A DNA stretch of 64,000 nucleotides. Source: Rhynchosporium graminicola. Its lineage: Eukaryota; Ascomycota; Leotiomycetes; Helotiales; Ploettnerulaceae. Shown here one piece after another: positions 34,355 through 48,400 of the stretch (its first letter is position 1; every line of letters begins with the position of its first letter). The translations under genes and the position numbers were made by a program. Location: assembly GCA_900074885.1 (NCBI GenBank), contig FJUW01000042.1, forward strand, positions 710,015 through 774,014, read 5' to 3'. The notes below the pieces were generated by a model that ran no database searches, was not told the DNA's origin, and saw only the letters and a program-made list of their open reading frames with translations.

Positions 34355-34501
34355 AAATATTATAGCCTCATTGACAAGGCCTCAACCCACACAAAAATAG
34401 GGCTCGCTTATGACCCACGAAAGAAAGTCTTGCAATTTTGGTGTTCCTAGCCATCAACACACACAACTCCCAACCCGTTCATCACAGCAACATCCCCCGA
34501 G

Positions 34502-35049
34502 ATGACGAAGAGAACCAAGAAGGTCGGTGTTACCGGAAAGTACGGTACTAGGTATGTAAAAAATCTACTCGAGCGCACTGAATTACCTTGGCGCGCATTC
34601 TGGGGGACGAACATCGAATTGCACCATCCGTGGACAAATATCTTTTCAGACGCGCGCAATAAACAGGGGGAATATTGGGAAGAATATGGGACCAAAGCGC
34701 TGACAATCATTCTTTCGCCATTCAGATACGGTGCCTCCCTCCGAAAGCAAGTCAAGAAGATGGAAATCACCCAACACGCCAGATACGTCTGCACATTCTG
34801 CGGAAAGACCACAGTCAAGAGACATTCCGTCGGCATCTGGAACTGCAAGTCGTGCCACAAGACTGTCGCTGGAGGAGCATACACTGTGTCGTACGTGTAT
34901 TCCATATCTTGAAGGGTTGCTCAATCGGACGGATCATTTCGGTTGAGCAGTCACATCAATGAGGAGTAGCTGACACATAATACAGAACACCCGCCGCCGC
35001 TGCCATGCGATCGACGCTTCGACGATTGAGAGAGATTGCGGAGGTTTAG
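34502..35049 (+). CDS. RPL43: 60S ribosomal protein eL43 (L43/L37Ae)
   Basis: Exons 34502-34551, 34726-34890 and 34986-35049 encode exactly 92 residues, the universal length. It begins [20 protein letters not shown] and has the zinc ribbon Cys39-x2-Cys42...Cys57-x2-Cys60 ([17 protein letters not shown]). It ends with [19 protein letters not shown]. The 174-bp first intron after 50 nt of coding sequence is typical of fungal ribosomal protein genes. It is a structural component of the large cytosolic subunit. The assignment is secure. Confidence 0.97.
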
Positions 35050-36438
35050 ATGTTTGGGATGGGTTCTTTCGGTTGGCATTTGCTGGTGTCTAGGAATCGC
35101 ACTCTACGAGGGTACGAACATCGAAGTCGCTACCTCGAGGAGCACAAATAAAATCAATTCAAGAAGCACCGCGCGCCTTTTTCCGTCTTCCTTCCCGTTG
35201 CGAGGCAAAGAGCTGGACGCAGATATATTCGTGACATTTGAGAGTGGTTGTGATGAGATATCGGGAATTGATGCTACCTAATGCTTGTGTAGGCATCGAA
35301 CGCATCAATCAATCAATGGCCTGTTTCTATTCTATCTCATGGCTATTCTCTCCGTTCGAGTGCCCCAGGCTCCAAGCAACAGTAGCGAGTGACCGCTGTT
35401 CACCTTGGACCTAGAGAGTGTCTGGGAAGAAGTAAGGCTGTCGATGAGAATCTCGAACATCGAGTGGTCCCGTGGTGGTTGCGATCTCATCATTTTTTCG
35501 TCGTCCGAACATTCATGGAAGCTACCCGCCTTCAACAGGACGCTGTCGAGAACTCGGGCTGTTCATTGCCTACTGCTGCCTGCGCATGCATTGATCGAAT
35601 AAGGGCTCTTCTCTCCCCATGTTGAGTTCGCATTTCCAGCCCATCTTCTCGTGACTCACAATTCTCCTAGTGAATCCTCATGCATCGTCACTCTCAAATG
35701 CGCCAGATGCCCCATGTGACAGAGACAACAAGGTGGGTCACCTGATGTCCGTGGGGGCTAACATAGGATTTACATGTTTCTCATTCACTGTTCGAGTTTC
35801 ACAACTCACGGTCTAGATCACAGAACTTGGAATCCAGCACGGAGATAGAGTCACTTGCAATTCGAACACATTTAGGCAAAATTGCCTTCCTTCTTGGGTC
35901 ATATGCAGCAGCACTTTGACCTTCCGGCTGTTGGTCCTGATTTGGCTTGGGATATCGAGGTACCTGCATCATCAATCTCCTATATCTCTATCTACCGCTC
36001 TTTGCGTACTATAAAGAACATCGGTCACGATCACGATCCAGTGCCACGTTGGACAGCCCCCACAATAGCCTCAATACGAGTCACTCACTCCTACCAGTCA
36101 ATGACAGTCCTCGGCCACGAGTACAGCTAGTCAACCCACCATCGTAATCGTGGTTTGGGGGTCAGCCAGTCGAAAGCGGTGAAGCTGGTCCGAGAAAGCG
36201 GGGTGCAAAGGGCAATTCCCATTGGTACGCTATCGGCGCTAAGCCAGTAAGCGACCTAGGCTCCCGCAGCGCAGCGTCCGGTTCCTCTACCTCCATCCAT
36301 CTTTCACATCGCCTTCGTTAAATAAACAATCTTGCGAAACCACGATAATTCCGCAAAATCTCTCTCCAAATTGATCAACCTTTTTCATGACTTTCTCCCA
36401 AATCATCTTTGTACGTTCTCGCAATTTCATTCGTCAGC
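35050..36438. other. Intergenic, no gene seen
   Basis: About 1.4 kb between two plus-strand genes. Frames of 82 codons or fewer lack motifs. The right end is the promoter and leader of the RING-PHD gene. Confidence 0.35.
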
Positions 36439-38590
36439 ATGGCTGACTCTTGCATTGTTTGTCTTGAGGACTTGGATGCCGTTCCCGACACAGCTCTTCA
36501 CGATGATCTTCAAGATGCGGGTGAAGTGGCGGCACTGTCCATAGATCTTCCACCACCACATCCCAGCAAAACAACCAAAAACTTGGCTATTGCTCTCATT
36601 AAACCCTGCAATCATATTCTCCATGATGAATGCTTGAGGGAATGGTCACAACAAGCAAACAGTTGTCCAATTTGTCGCCAAGCTTTCAATCTGGTCGAGG
36701 TCTTAGATAAGGTCGGAGGTACGTCCCCCTGCTTTCAGATGGTTTAACCAGATATTCGCATAAATTTGCGAAATGATTTTTGTTTCGATGGTCTCTTACA
36801 TTGGGTCAATACATGCTCATTGTAGAGCTTACTCATCCGAGCTGAGCCACCCTCTGCAGCTGGTAGCCAGCTGGATGAGGGGCAGTGTTACGATTAGCTA
36901 TAATTATTCCAAAAGCTAACTATTTTGGTCAGGTACTGTTCTGTCGGAATACGAGGTCGAAGATAAGAAACAAGTTGCCGAATTCGACCCAAGTGCTTGG
37001 ATTGAAGATGAGGAGGAGGAAGAACCAGCCCGCCCCTGCCCCATCTGTGGAGAGGCAGATCAAGAAGAGGTAAGACTGACTTTCCAAAGCTGGTTGCGGA
37101 TCCTCTTGGAGTCACTCGAAGCTGCTATTTTTTCTCGAAGAGCTGCCTCCTCCACCCCGACAAATTCAAATCCAAAATAATCGCTGACTGTTTACTTTCA
37201 GGTCCTACTACTCTGCGACGCTTGCGATGCTCCATATCATACCCACTGTACCGGTCTTGATCGAGTCCCGAATGGCCACTGGTTCTGTATGGAATGTGAA
37301 CATGACGGGGCATACGAAAGAGCTGCGTCTCCGTCTGGGATTCCCCTCACAGGAAGACTCGGACCCAGAACGCTGGCTACAGTTCGACGAACTCGCCATA
37401 GGACAAGAACGGATCACTGGCAAGGTGCTTGGAGTATGCTGAGTAGCAGAATACACGATGTTACAGGATTGGATCTCGATTTCTCCGACGATGACCAAAA
37501 CTTGGCCACATATAGGGAGACACAACATCGCACGACCAATGAGAGAAGGCAATTCAGCCAATGGCAGCGTCGCATTAACATCGCAACTCGACAGGGAGCC
37601 AGGGAAGCATTTCGTGCCGCCATTCCAGCAGATGTTCGCCCAGAAACTCCTGTCGAGTCAATTGAGGAGACCAAAGCTTGGGGTGCATTTGAGAAAGCCA
37701 AGGAAATCGACACAGTCAGTCCCAATAGACGAAAGCGAAAGTCTAGATCAATCACTGCTTCTCCGTCGCAAGGTCCCTCAGCACCAGCAGAACCAGAGCG
37801 TAAACTGAAACGTCCACGAACTCGAAGAGTTTTGGACAGACCAGAACCTGTAGCTTCTCCTTCGATATCCAGTTCAAGTCGCCCGCCTGTTGCCAGATTG
37901 GCGTCACCAACTGCCAGGATCTTGAACGATGTCAGTGGTCAGCCTTCTTTCCTATCTTCTCTTCTCAAAGAAGTCGAGATGAATCCCTCATCCGAAGATG
38001 AGCGATCCGTAGTATCCTCAACTACCAATATCGCCCCCAACAGAGTCACAAGCCCAGTTGATTATTCCTCACCTGCTGCTTCGCCAACTTCATCCTCCCC
38101 ATATCACACGTCTCGTGCGATGTCGGCCACACCTCCTCCACACATCACCAAACGATCAAGATCACCACTACGGCTCACTTCTCGTGTTGAACCAATATTC
38201 CCTCCCGCCAACTACTCTCCAAACCGATCCCCTCCAGGAAAGAGATCCGAGCAAGACCATCAATGCTCCTCACCAACAAACGAAATCCGGCAACCGCGTC
38301 CGCGGCAAAGAACTGTAAGATTACCTCGGTCCGAAGACACCTCACCCGTACGTGCGGCCATGACAATTGAAGCCAAAGAAGGCATCAATAGGATCGTCAA
38401 AAGCGCACTCGCACCACACTGGGAAGGCGCTGAGCTCACCAAGGAACAATACGCCGAAATCAATCGCGATATATCAAGAAAGCTTTACGAGATCGTCGCT
38501 GAGCAGAGAGTCAATGATGAGATGGGCAATGAGCTTGTAAAGATCGCCACTACGGAAGTGGCAATCGCTGTAAAACAGTTGACGGCTTGA
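36439..38590 (+). CDS. RING-H2 plus PHD finger nuclear protein (PHRF1/Asr1-like)
   Basis: Exons 36439-36718, 36933-37069 and 37202-38590 encode 601 residues. A RING-H2 finger uses Cys5, Cys8, Cys57, His59, His62, Cys65, Cys76 and Cys79, with a long 48-residue loop between the second and third ligands. A PHD finger follows with Cys129, Cys132, Cys144, Cys147, His152, Cys155, Cys168 and Cys171. The first intron (214 bp) and second (132 bp) fall between and inside the zinc domains. The rest is Ser/Pro/Arg-rich with basic clusters such as NRRKRKSRS and KLKRPRTRR, fitting a nuclear protein. The last ~60 residues form a predicted helical region (GINRIVKSALAPHW, LTKEQYAEINRDISRKLYEI). Yeast Asr1 and animal PHRF1 pair the same fingers and act as ubiquitin ligases on RNA polymerase II. 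A similar job is inferred here. Confidence 0.85.
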
Positions 38591-40053
38591 TGTGATGATG
38601 AGCAGTTTTACTTTTGATGAGCGAGTTAGCATTGCTTTGGAAGGTGGTTTATGGCGTAAATAGAGATACCCGGTATAGGCAGGCACTGGAAGGAGGCATT
38701 TGACTGGGTTGGCGTACATGAGGAATAGGGGATGTTCTGTCGCACGACTGGATATGAGTTTACATATTCAGCGGCATCGATTGAGTGCATCCTCTGTGAT
38801 ATATCCACACGGATAGCTTGGTACTGTGTATAGTTGAACTAAATGAATTATGTCTGGATGTTCTTACTGGGGATCGAAACTACTTGAACATTCTGGAGGA
38901 GCTGTAGAAGCAAATAGAATTGCTCCTAGAAGCTGCTAAAACTCTCGTGTCACCATGTGGGAGTCATGTGCGTGTAGCAGGTTGTCCTTTCCAGTACCGT
39001 AGGTATGGTTCATATAAAGACAAGCCATCAAAGGACTATTAGCTCTGATGGCAGATTCCGCGTTAGGAGACGATGCGAGCGAGAAGCCGAGCACTAGGCA
39101 TGACTGTTTGATCGTCATGATGAAAACACCAATCATACTTGACACACGGTAGCGCGATGATGTGACAGAAAACAAACACCAAAATACATTGCACGGCATG
39201 GGACAACCTTAGGAGGCTCAGAGCGAGGCTGGGAGTGCCAATCACAGCGCCCGATGTTCTTGATTCTATCGTGCAATATGGTACATCCATAGAAGCAGAG
39301 CCAGGACTTCCGTCTGCGCTGATGAGCGACAAGTCATCGCAGCGATGAAGAGTCCTACCTACGCCCCTGTGCAACGTTTGGTGCCCAGAGCTGCGATATA
39401 AGTATGGGCAAAGATCGTGTGACATAGCCTTGTGCGACGTCAGACGAGGCCTTGACCTCGGGCTCGACCATCATCAGGCTTGCCGACGACCAGCTCAGCT
39501 CAGCGGACGTATGGTACGGACTGAAATACGCAACCAAAAGACTGCTCCATCTCTCGCCATCGCCTCGTACAGTATAGTATGTACATGCCTGGACGGCATA
39601 AGTGACCAGCCAGCCCGGCCCAGCAAAACTAATGCACAAGGCAGAAGAATGTCTCCAGAAGCTATCTAACTATTCCCGTAGGACGCAATCTTACAAGGAT
39701 CGGTTTAGAGGGTTGAGTTAGCGAAAAAAGCCTGGAGGCCTTCGTTCTAGGCACCTGTAAATGACCAGAACGTTCTGAGATGAATCGGGTTCTGGTGATA
39801 AGAATGTGTGCCGTACTTATTAAGGGAAAAGAGAACATGGCTTGAAAACTTCGCGACTTTATTATGCGCTTGGGAGGTTGACGCTAGAGTGGTTTGGGAT
39901 TGGTGTGGATGTGGGTATGGATTGGATGGATTATGTAAGCGTGCTGGAATATTTTGAGCTTCGTTTTTTAGACCGAGGAGAGTGAATGCTAGGTGCCATT
40001 GAGAAGACAGATGGGAAAGGCTGGGGTCAAGCAGGTCACTCGGTATTCGCATT
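38591..40053. other. Intergenic, no gene seen
   Basis: About 1.46 kb. Overlapping minus frames of 87-120 codons at 38.9-39.6 kb have no motif, no splice pattern and unlikely composition. The right end is the promoter of the mL46 gene. Confidence 0.35.
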
Positions 40054-41411
40054 ATGATGACGGCAAGTAGTAGAGGGAGTAGAGCTGCGGCTTCATTTCT
40101 CCGTAAGTATTTATATGTCCAAGGGGCTTCAAAATGTAAGGAAACTGACTGACAACACCAGGTACATCACGACGTTCCCATCCTCATATCTGCTCAGATT
40201 GCATCTCACACATCCGCGCACGATCTCTCCCGATATCTACCTCCCTCCCTACACCACGGACGAGATCATACGCTGTAGCAGCAACCTCCCTCAAAACCCT
40301 CACCCCAGAACCCGACTCTGAACTCCAACATCTCTCCTCCCAGAAACCCATATCCTCCACCTCAACACAATATGTCACAAAAGCTGGAATTCTCCTATCT
40401 CGCGCGCCTCTACTCACAGCACCACAAACATCATTCGAAAAAGCATTTTACTTCTATCAGAAACGATTGAATGAACGGCTCGCGATGCCCTGGGCACGAT
40501 ATTTCTACTTCAAGAAGGGCACGCCTTCCGATGCGGACCGAAAGCTTAAAGAGAAAGAGCGGAATGGATCTGTGGCTCGCGAACTCGGCGGTTACCGCGC
40601 ATACGGAGATGAGGCCTGGCACGATGAATTATTATCCACGGAAGCAGATGCTGGCGTGAGTGAAGAGACTGCCAAATTGGGATTAGGCAAAATGGGTATC
40701 GCGGAGCCAAAATATCTTATTGAGAGTTTGGTGAAGGATGCGAAAGTAAGAGCTGTGGAGGGAAAGGATGGACAGGCTGTGGAGGTGGAGATCAAGGAGG
40801 GTGAAGATACAGAGGGAAAAGAAGGGGTGGACGATGAGTTTAGGGTTGAGAAACCATTGAGTCGGTTTACGGAGAGTGATAGGAAGAATGATTTGAGGAA
40901 GTTGGATAGGAAGTTGACGCGGACGCTGTATCTACTTGTTAAGAATAAGAGCGGTGTTTGGGGATTTCCCAGAGGCGATTTGGAGGGGAGGGAAAATCTG
41001 CACCAGGTATGTTGTTTAGTCTAGTTTCCCTTTCTATTTTGCGCACGAGTCTAATGTCAGAGACAGGCAGCAGAGCGGATCCTGGTCCAAAGCGCAGGAC
41101 TCAACATGAACACATGGATAATCGGCCACGTCCCCGTTGGGTACCATGTCTCTCCACCCCGTCTGATCGCCAAACACGATACGTCAACTTCATCCTCATC
41201 CTCAAGCCCAACACCCGAACCCGAACTTGAACTCCAAAGACCCGGAGCGAAGACATTCTTCATGAAAGGAAGGATTATGGCTGGCCAGGCTGATCTGGCG
41301 GAGAATCACTTCGGGTTGACGGACTACAAGTGGTTGACGAAGGAGGAGGTGCAGAAACATGTCACGACGAGTTATTGGGCACATGTGAAGAATATGATGG
41401 CTGATAGATGA
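40054..41411 (+). CDS. MRPL17: Mitochondrial large ribosomal subunit protein mL46 (MRPL17)
   Basis: Exons 40054-40102, 40162-41006 and 41067-41411 encode 412 residues. The N-terminus MMTASSRGSRAAASFLRTSR is a mitochondrial presequence. The conserved core includes LTAPQTSFEKAFYFYQKRL, PWARYFYFKKGTP, the Nudix-like strand TLYLLVKNKSGVWGFPRGDL, and AAERILVQSAG. It continues with NTWIIGHVPVGYH, KTFFMKGRIMAGQADL and WLTKEEVQKHV. This order is that of the L46/MRPL17 family, a Nudix-fold ribosomal protein without enzyme activity. A Glu/Asp/Gly-rich loop (about residues 205-235) and a Ser/Glu/Pro insert in exon 3 are low-complexity additions. The start was placed at the first of two adjacent ATGs that join exon 1 to the presequence. 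Confidence 0.9.
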
Positions 41412-44400
41412 GCTTGGTTATGATTTGGAACTGTATAAAAAGATAGGCGGAAATATACATGGAAAGCACTGTCTGTAGCATAGCATTGGTAGCGCCGGAT
41501 GGATGCAAGGGAACAACTTTGTATTATTGTAGAATGTAACAACTCCATCGTGACCTCTCGGTACAGACTGGTTTGCGAGAGACGTGCTGGGTTGTTTTTC
41601 TGACTCGGGCCTGGGTCTAGGAAGGAGGTAAGATAGGTCTTGATCTGGCGCTCGATTGAGTTATGTAGGTACTGTAGGTGATGGCAGCTGAAAGTCAACA
41701 TGTAGCCACTTTCCTCTTTGCGATTGCTTTGAGCATCCCTTGATTCTTTGGCTCCAGTGGCTTTCGATCCAGATGACTTGCGGATTTTCTGGTCTCGTAA
41801 ATTAATGCGTGATCTCCGCCGCTCTTCCTGGCATTCAGTTCAGCAGAAGGCTTTAATTGAGTATCCACTGACGCTCGACTGAGCAGTTAGTTACTCTATG
41901 TGTCAGTTCTCACGTGTACACTGCATGTGCGGAAAAGATGTTTTCCGGTTTCTAGAGTTGGAATATATCACCAACTCTTTCTCACAAGGCAATCGATACG
42001 AGGCTAAGGCTGGTTCTTCGAAATAGCGATCTTGAAATAACAGGATATCGGATTTCGTATATAAACCGCCTCAATTCCCTTCTCTAGTTCGGATACATCA
42101 CCTTTACGGGAAAACCTTCGAGAATCTAGGAGGAGAGATTATGAATCTCCCTTTCAGCCAGTAGATTTATTCTGCTGAGATATCTGACCGGGTTGGTTCG
42201 TTGATTTGTAGATCATGCATATCTGGTCAGGAAGTAGAGAGTAGGATCGTTGTGCTTTCAGAGGGATGTATCTGTCTTTGGAGTGTTGTCAAATCTTCAT
42301 TCGCTGTCGTTTGTATATCCGCAAAACATAAGTAGGTAAGAAATGATCGCATCTTACCTGATCCCAAAACTATTAGCTTATCTCTCTCTCTCTCTCTTTA
42401 TCACTATCTTAATCCTGCTCCCACATCAATAGAGGCGTGCTGATGCACCGAGAAACGCTCCAGAGGACAGAGTAAGGAAGGAGCCTTCAAGGAACAATAG
42501 TATGAACGGGTGAGAATGTCCGCTTGCTTTAATTTTGTCATAGTGCAGGGCTGCTTTCTATATTTATATACTTACTTCCAGATCAGCCAAATTGGGGGAT
42601 CTTTTAGAGTGTCATAGTTGAAGCTGGAAAACTGCTTGGCCAGGCTATGGGGTGAATCTTTGGGCTTTCGTTTGTCATGCTGATGCAGAAGATTCGATCT
42701 TTCGGGATGAGGCCGGCTGGGATGTAGTGATTGTCTCCTCATTTATTTTCGCTCACTTCACACTGAGTCTCGTGAAGGTTTAAGGGAAAGTAGGAGCTAC
42801 ATAATAATAGCCTTGATACCAGAATTACAGCCGTTCAGAACCAGATCTAAGATCAATTTCTGTCATTGTGAGATGTTAGTATACCGTCAGATTACTGTAG
42901 AACCAATCAAAAACATGTAAACGTGATGCTAATCTAGCGTCACACCTTAGAATCTTACTTCATATTAAACTAGACCTTCTGAACGTGGAAGTCACTACCT
43001 GAAAAAGCTATAATTTTTGCTGTTTACAATTTTGTTGTCAATCTGAATATTTTTCAACACGTTCACTTGATCTTCACGCCTACTCATGATACTGAAGTCA
43101 AAGATCCGCCTGCAGACTAGCTATAGAGAATACCAGGCATATATGTATAACTAAACTTCATCGTGAGTAGAGGTCTATTTAACATGCTTGCTCTCTGCGT
43201 GATGGAAGAGCACTTCATTTTGATTTGCAGCTTAGATTTTTCAGAACTACTCTACGTATTTATATTTCTTTGAAGGGTGCATTGATCTCTACTACATTGG
43301 CACATTTCTCATTCTATCAGTTTATTTTATCAAGTATTCTATGATGATTTTGTGACTTTCAAGGACTTTGACTCGCATTTCTTCATAGTGAATTTATGAC
43401 ATGATATTATTTTACGGTATCAGGTTCAAATATTCTAACATTCCTGAGGGTCTGAGATAAGTCCAGCTAGATCCTGCTGTATATCATCACGCTGAACAAT
43501 ATTGAGGCTTCACTAGCACCTGATCATTCTCAGCCCGATGTATTGATCTGAAGACTATAGAAGTAGACTCACAAGCCTAAATATGGATGTATCTTATGTG
43601 TACTCTCCCTGCCTCCGCATAAATCAGCACGTTTGATACGACTCACATTGGATGAGATTGTCAGAGGTCCTGCTGCGTTAATGTGCATTAAAATTATTGA
43701 TATATAAGAGATTCTTGAGTCTTTGATTTTCTATCAAGAGCTTGGGAAACGTCAAACACGACTGAGATGGAGTGTTCTCCAAGCATCGCGGAAGCTTTCG
43801 AGGTGTCTACAGATGGAGTGTGCGAGAGTTTGATATCTGTGAGATGTTTTGACGGTGGAAGATTTCTCTCCTTGTGCAATGAATGCAATTACGTCCATAT
43901 TTGTTAACAATTGATGTCATCCGAATTATCATTGTCAACTCACCAACTAGAACCGCATCATGGAAATGAGGCGGACGAATTATTAATATAATTCCAATTT
44001 ACAGATCCTCTCGGAACTCAATAAACGCAACAGATATACCCTTAAAGGCTCCATATAGCTACAAAGAGTTTCCTGGGCATCTCTCTTTCTTGCGAATCCA
44101 CTGCCGAACGAGCATGTTAGTTCCGTTCCCCTGATTTTTCTTTGTCAATCAAAAGATGAGAATGTCACTAATTTATACCTCTTACATAAATATGGATTTG
44201 AGGAAAGTTACCGTCATGTTTCCCTTCCTTCCTATCTTTGCTTATCCTGTACCTATAACGAAAGTGAATCGTCGAATCTCGCAGCGACTCTACAAGCGAA
44301 ACATAGGAGGAGCCTCTATATAAGGAATCGAAAAAGCAGATGTCGTTACCGCAAGCATACGTCAGTCAAATCCCCTTGCTGTTAGATTTCAAGCTGTAGT

Positions 44401-45479
44401 GCTTCGTCTTCGAAGGAAAAACTTCTTCATGATCACTTCTTCCTCACTCTTACGTAACCTTGTAATGGAAGATTTCAATACCAGGTTCAACACAACTGCC
44501 ATTCCAAATATCCAGATTCCGGCGTCAGATTATGAACTGTTGGCAGCTTACTCACTGTTGCCATCTCCCCAGCTCCTATAATTATCCCATGAGAGATTCG
44601 AATGATCACGTTTAGATACTCAAATCCCGAAACTTCTGGTAAAAACTATTAATGTTCTTTCTATTCGAATTTAAGGTGTCCTCCTTTCCATGGGTCCTCC
44701 CCTTTAAAGGACCTACACTTCCAGGCCACATACTCTCGGACCGCTAATCTGCAAGCTGTGATCGATATTCTTCTTTTTGAGGTAGGTTGTTGCCTTTTAT
44801 ATTGGAAACTTCTGCGAAGGACCTCAAATTGCGTTACCAACCTATTGAAGTTCAAAATATTGGCCGGGTTTGGCAGAGCCCATCTCATCTTAGTGGGTGA
44901 GGTCAGTAGTACCAACACAAATTCGCTAATTATGTTCTTCCTTGACTCGAAGCCGTACGTATGTCGCGAACTTTCATGACGCTGCTACAACAATTGAGTA
45001 CGATTCTGAAGTCATCTTATGACATTGATATGCTCGCATCGTTAGGTGCCTCAATCAGCCTGGCTTCCACTTGTCGGGAAAGACGAAAGAACCCTTCGAT
45101 CAGGTCATTTCAGTCTAACTCTACTTCTACTGGACTTCTTTCACTGGCGAGCAGCACTTGATTGTATGCTCGTCTACCAATATTGAGAATGCAAGGGCTT
45201 GATCAGAACATGGCTTGTTTCATTATACACCAAACAATCGGATGTACATGGAGGTATTCCGCATCTCAGGAGTCCATCCATCCATTCATCCAGGTAAGAC
45301 GTTCTTCTCAGGAACACTATTAGACCGTGTTTTCAGTACCCGCGTCTGAAACACACCTTTTCACTCCACTTTTTTGTCGAAACAAAATTCCTCGAACGCC
45401 ATCCCACCCATACTCCATGCTGATTATCCCGTCCTATCTCATTAATTTAACCAAACTCCTCCCATATGGTATTCGCTGT
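41412..45479. other. 4-kb gene-free region
   Basis: No frame above 103 codons, no family motif and no clear splice sites. The DNA becomes AT-rich between about 42.8 and 44.4 kb. A (TC)n tract lies at 42.38 kb. It could hold a decayed transposon or non-coding transcripts, but I see no direct sign. Confidence 0.4.
42380..42398. repeat. (TC)n microsatellite
   Basis: About nine TC dinucleotides in a row in gene-free DNA. Confidence 0.8.
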
Positions 45480-48400
45480 CTAGGAATTATACCGCGTTCC
45501 CTGACGACCCGTGCCCTTTTCCTTCTTGCCTTTGGCTTCGCTTCTAGTCTGACGTTCTTCCTCGACAACAACGGATGGAAGTATCGCTGCCTTCTTTGCG
45601 GGCTTGCGATTACGAGGATGCTCTGAGTGAATGTGACCAATAGCCTCAACTGCTGCTCCATTGTGCCAGGAGAGACATCTGTGAGCAGTGGTATCGACAC
45701 GTTGGTCCTTCTTGCGTGTTGATGCACGCTTTGGTTCTGGTTCAACTGACTTATGCTTGGTTGGATTCAAGTACTCGTTGCGCTTCACCATATTCTTGAT
45801 AATCCTATCTTTGTATAGCTTGATCTCCTTGCTGAATTTGATCTCGTTCTTTCCACGAACGTCTAACCATTTGATCAATGCGTCGACTTCCGCTGGTTGG
45901 TCGTAATAGCCCCATTGGTGAGCATTGAAGACGGTAGTCATGCCGTCTTCGAGCTTCTTTCGCTCAGGAACTGTCATGTTGAATTTCGCCCTGTACTCGT
46001 TTTGCCACTCCGGCTTCATGTCTATGAAACCTTCACGCTCCATCTCGTCCGGTCCTTGAACCCAGATACGACCATTGGCATATCCGGCTTCGGCAGTTGA
46101 GCTGTCTGGCATACCGGTGTAAGGCATACCGTTGCGCTCAAACCAATAGTAACGATTCCAGAATCTGTCCTTGCCGAGAACAATAGTTCTCGGACAGTTG
46201 TTCTCTCGAAGGTCGTTATCCAAAATGGCGATTTCTTCTTCCTCTTCCTTTATCAACTCTTCTTTCTTCTGAATGTCTTTCAAAAGCTTTGTGAATTGTT
46301 TCGACTGCTTTGGAATCTTCGCCTCGGCTTCGGCCTTTTCCTTCTTCTCTTGTTCAGCTTCGCGCTTGCGCTTTCTCTCAGCGGCTCGGTCAAGACCACG
46401 ACGTAAAGCGCGGCCTGACTTGGGATCATCGTCGGTATCCATAACATCCTCTTCGGCCGACTCATGAGGCTCCTCAACTGGTGGAACATCAACCATGCTG
46501 ACATCGCCATTCATCTGGGCATTTTCCGGAATTGGCGACGGTGGCATGTTGGCTGGAAGTTGAATTTTTCGCTCCTCATTCAGTAATCGAAGTTCTTCGG
46601 CCCTATTGTAGGTTAGACATGCTTAGAGTATCATCACGTGATACGTACAATTCCTTCTTTTTCCTCTGGTGGTTGATCTTCTCCTTGCGGTATGCAGTCA
46701 TCTCCTCAGCACATTCCTCCATGTAAGCTCTAATAGCTTTTGTCTCGGCAGTAAGCATGACAATGATCTGAAGAGCTTGGATTCGAAGGTTAACATCTAG
46801 CTTGGCATATTGCTGGCGAGTGGTTTCTGGTGTTGGATCCATATGGAGGGGTGCAAGCTCCTTCAATAAAGTTTCGCATGACTCGAAGCGGCGAGGGCTC
46901 TTTGATAGTTGATGTAATAAGCCGACCATGATAGATTGCCAACCACCATTCTTGAAGTCACGCTTTCTCAAACGCTCCATCCAGCCAACTTCCAATTGCA
47001 TCTCGGCTGCTCGATGGGTGAACTTAGGTTCTGGCGTTGGCTCCTTCACTGGCTCCGGCTCTGCCTTCAGTGCCTCCGCCTCTGCTTTCGCCAGACTGCT
47101 TCTAGTCGCCCGTCTTTTAGGCTTGATTTCGGGTTCTGGGCTCGGGGTCGGAGGAGCACTGGCTTCGGCACCAGACTCTTCATCATCGCTGTCTTCATCC
47201 ATATCGGGCAACTGAACATGAACTTTTCCGCCATCGGCATCCGAGCTGACCAAGAGCTTCAGAGCGGCGCAATGAACTTCAACAAATAGCTCGCACTCGA
47301 CATCCTCCGAAGTGAATTGCATAGCCTCGACAAAGTCGTCAAAGGTAAAGGAATCCAGCTGGAAAACCTCACAGTAGACGTTCAAGGTGTCCCAGGTTTC
47401 GAGGAGTGGTCCGACTGACTTCATCAAAATGCCATTTCCTTCTCCATTCTTCGTTCCGTCATCCAGAGGAGTATCTTGGGAGAAGTACTTCAGGGCTGGC
47501 TTCATCGGAGGATTGTGTCGGAGGATAACTTGCAAATCCTCGATTGGATATTTTATTGGTGGAGGTGGCGGAGGAGCGGGTGGTAATGAAGCAAGTTGTT
47601 GAAAGGTAAATGCCTGACTGTGAAATTGGTGCTGATGTGGTCCTGGATGATGTGGTGGGCCGACAGCTTGGAATGTGTGAGATACGTAAGGAGGAGGAGG
47701 GTAGTACGAGAGAGGATTTTGAGGATTTGGAATTGGAGCATAATTCAAGAACGTTTGCTGCTTACTCTTGGCCAGCTGTTGACCTTGCTGCTGCTTGCTC
47801 TTGTGGCTCTTTGGGGCTGGCTTCAACTCTGGGAGTCGAGGTCCGTTTCCTTGAAAGCTTCCTGCCATTCCATCATAGTCCGGTGCGTGCTTATGTTGGG
47901 CCTGCTTCTGCTTGCGTTCTGCAGCCTTGCTCTCATAACGAAGATTTGGTGGAACTCGAGTGTCGATGTTGTAAAGTATCGCGACCTCTGGCTTGACCAA
48001 CCAAGGAGCACCAGTCCATGCATCTCTAGTAACAGTCTTCTTGATGAATGATCGTAGAACCTGCTTGGTGAAAATCTTGCGATCCCGGGTAATATGCTGA
48101 TCGTCCACCACAGCCTCTTCAGTCGGGCGTCCGTCAAGGCTGACGAAGTATCTCGAGAACGGCGGGTTTATGGTTCCATCAGGAAGTTGTTTCGGCCCAA
48201 ATCGTGTCTTATCTCTGATGCTCCCAGTGAGTCTTTCCCCCGTAACCACATGTACCGTCACCTCCTCGCCCGGGTAGTAGTCGGCACGGAACTCGTCGAA
48301 AATTAGGTCAACGAGAGTGTCGATTCGAGAGATGGTTTGGAATTGGATACGTCGTAGGATCGGAGCTTTAAGTGCTTCTGGGAACGCCTCCTCAACCTCC

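Noticed and set aside
38936..39669. Several overlapping 80-120 codon frames on both strands
   Set aside because: No family motif, no splice structure, and frames compete on both strands without preference.
45687..48137. Long plus-strand frames (up to 151 codons) across ITC1
   Set aside because: Mirror frames of the Glu/Lys- and Pro-rich ITC1 coding sequence.
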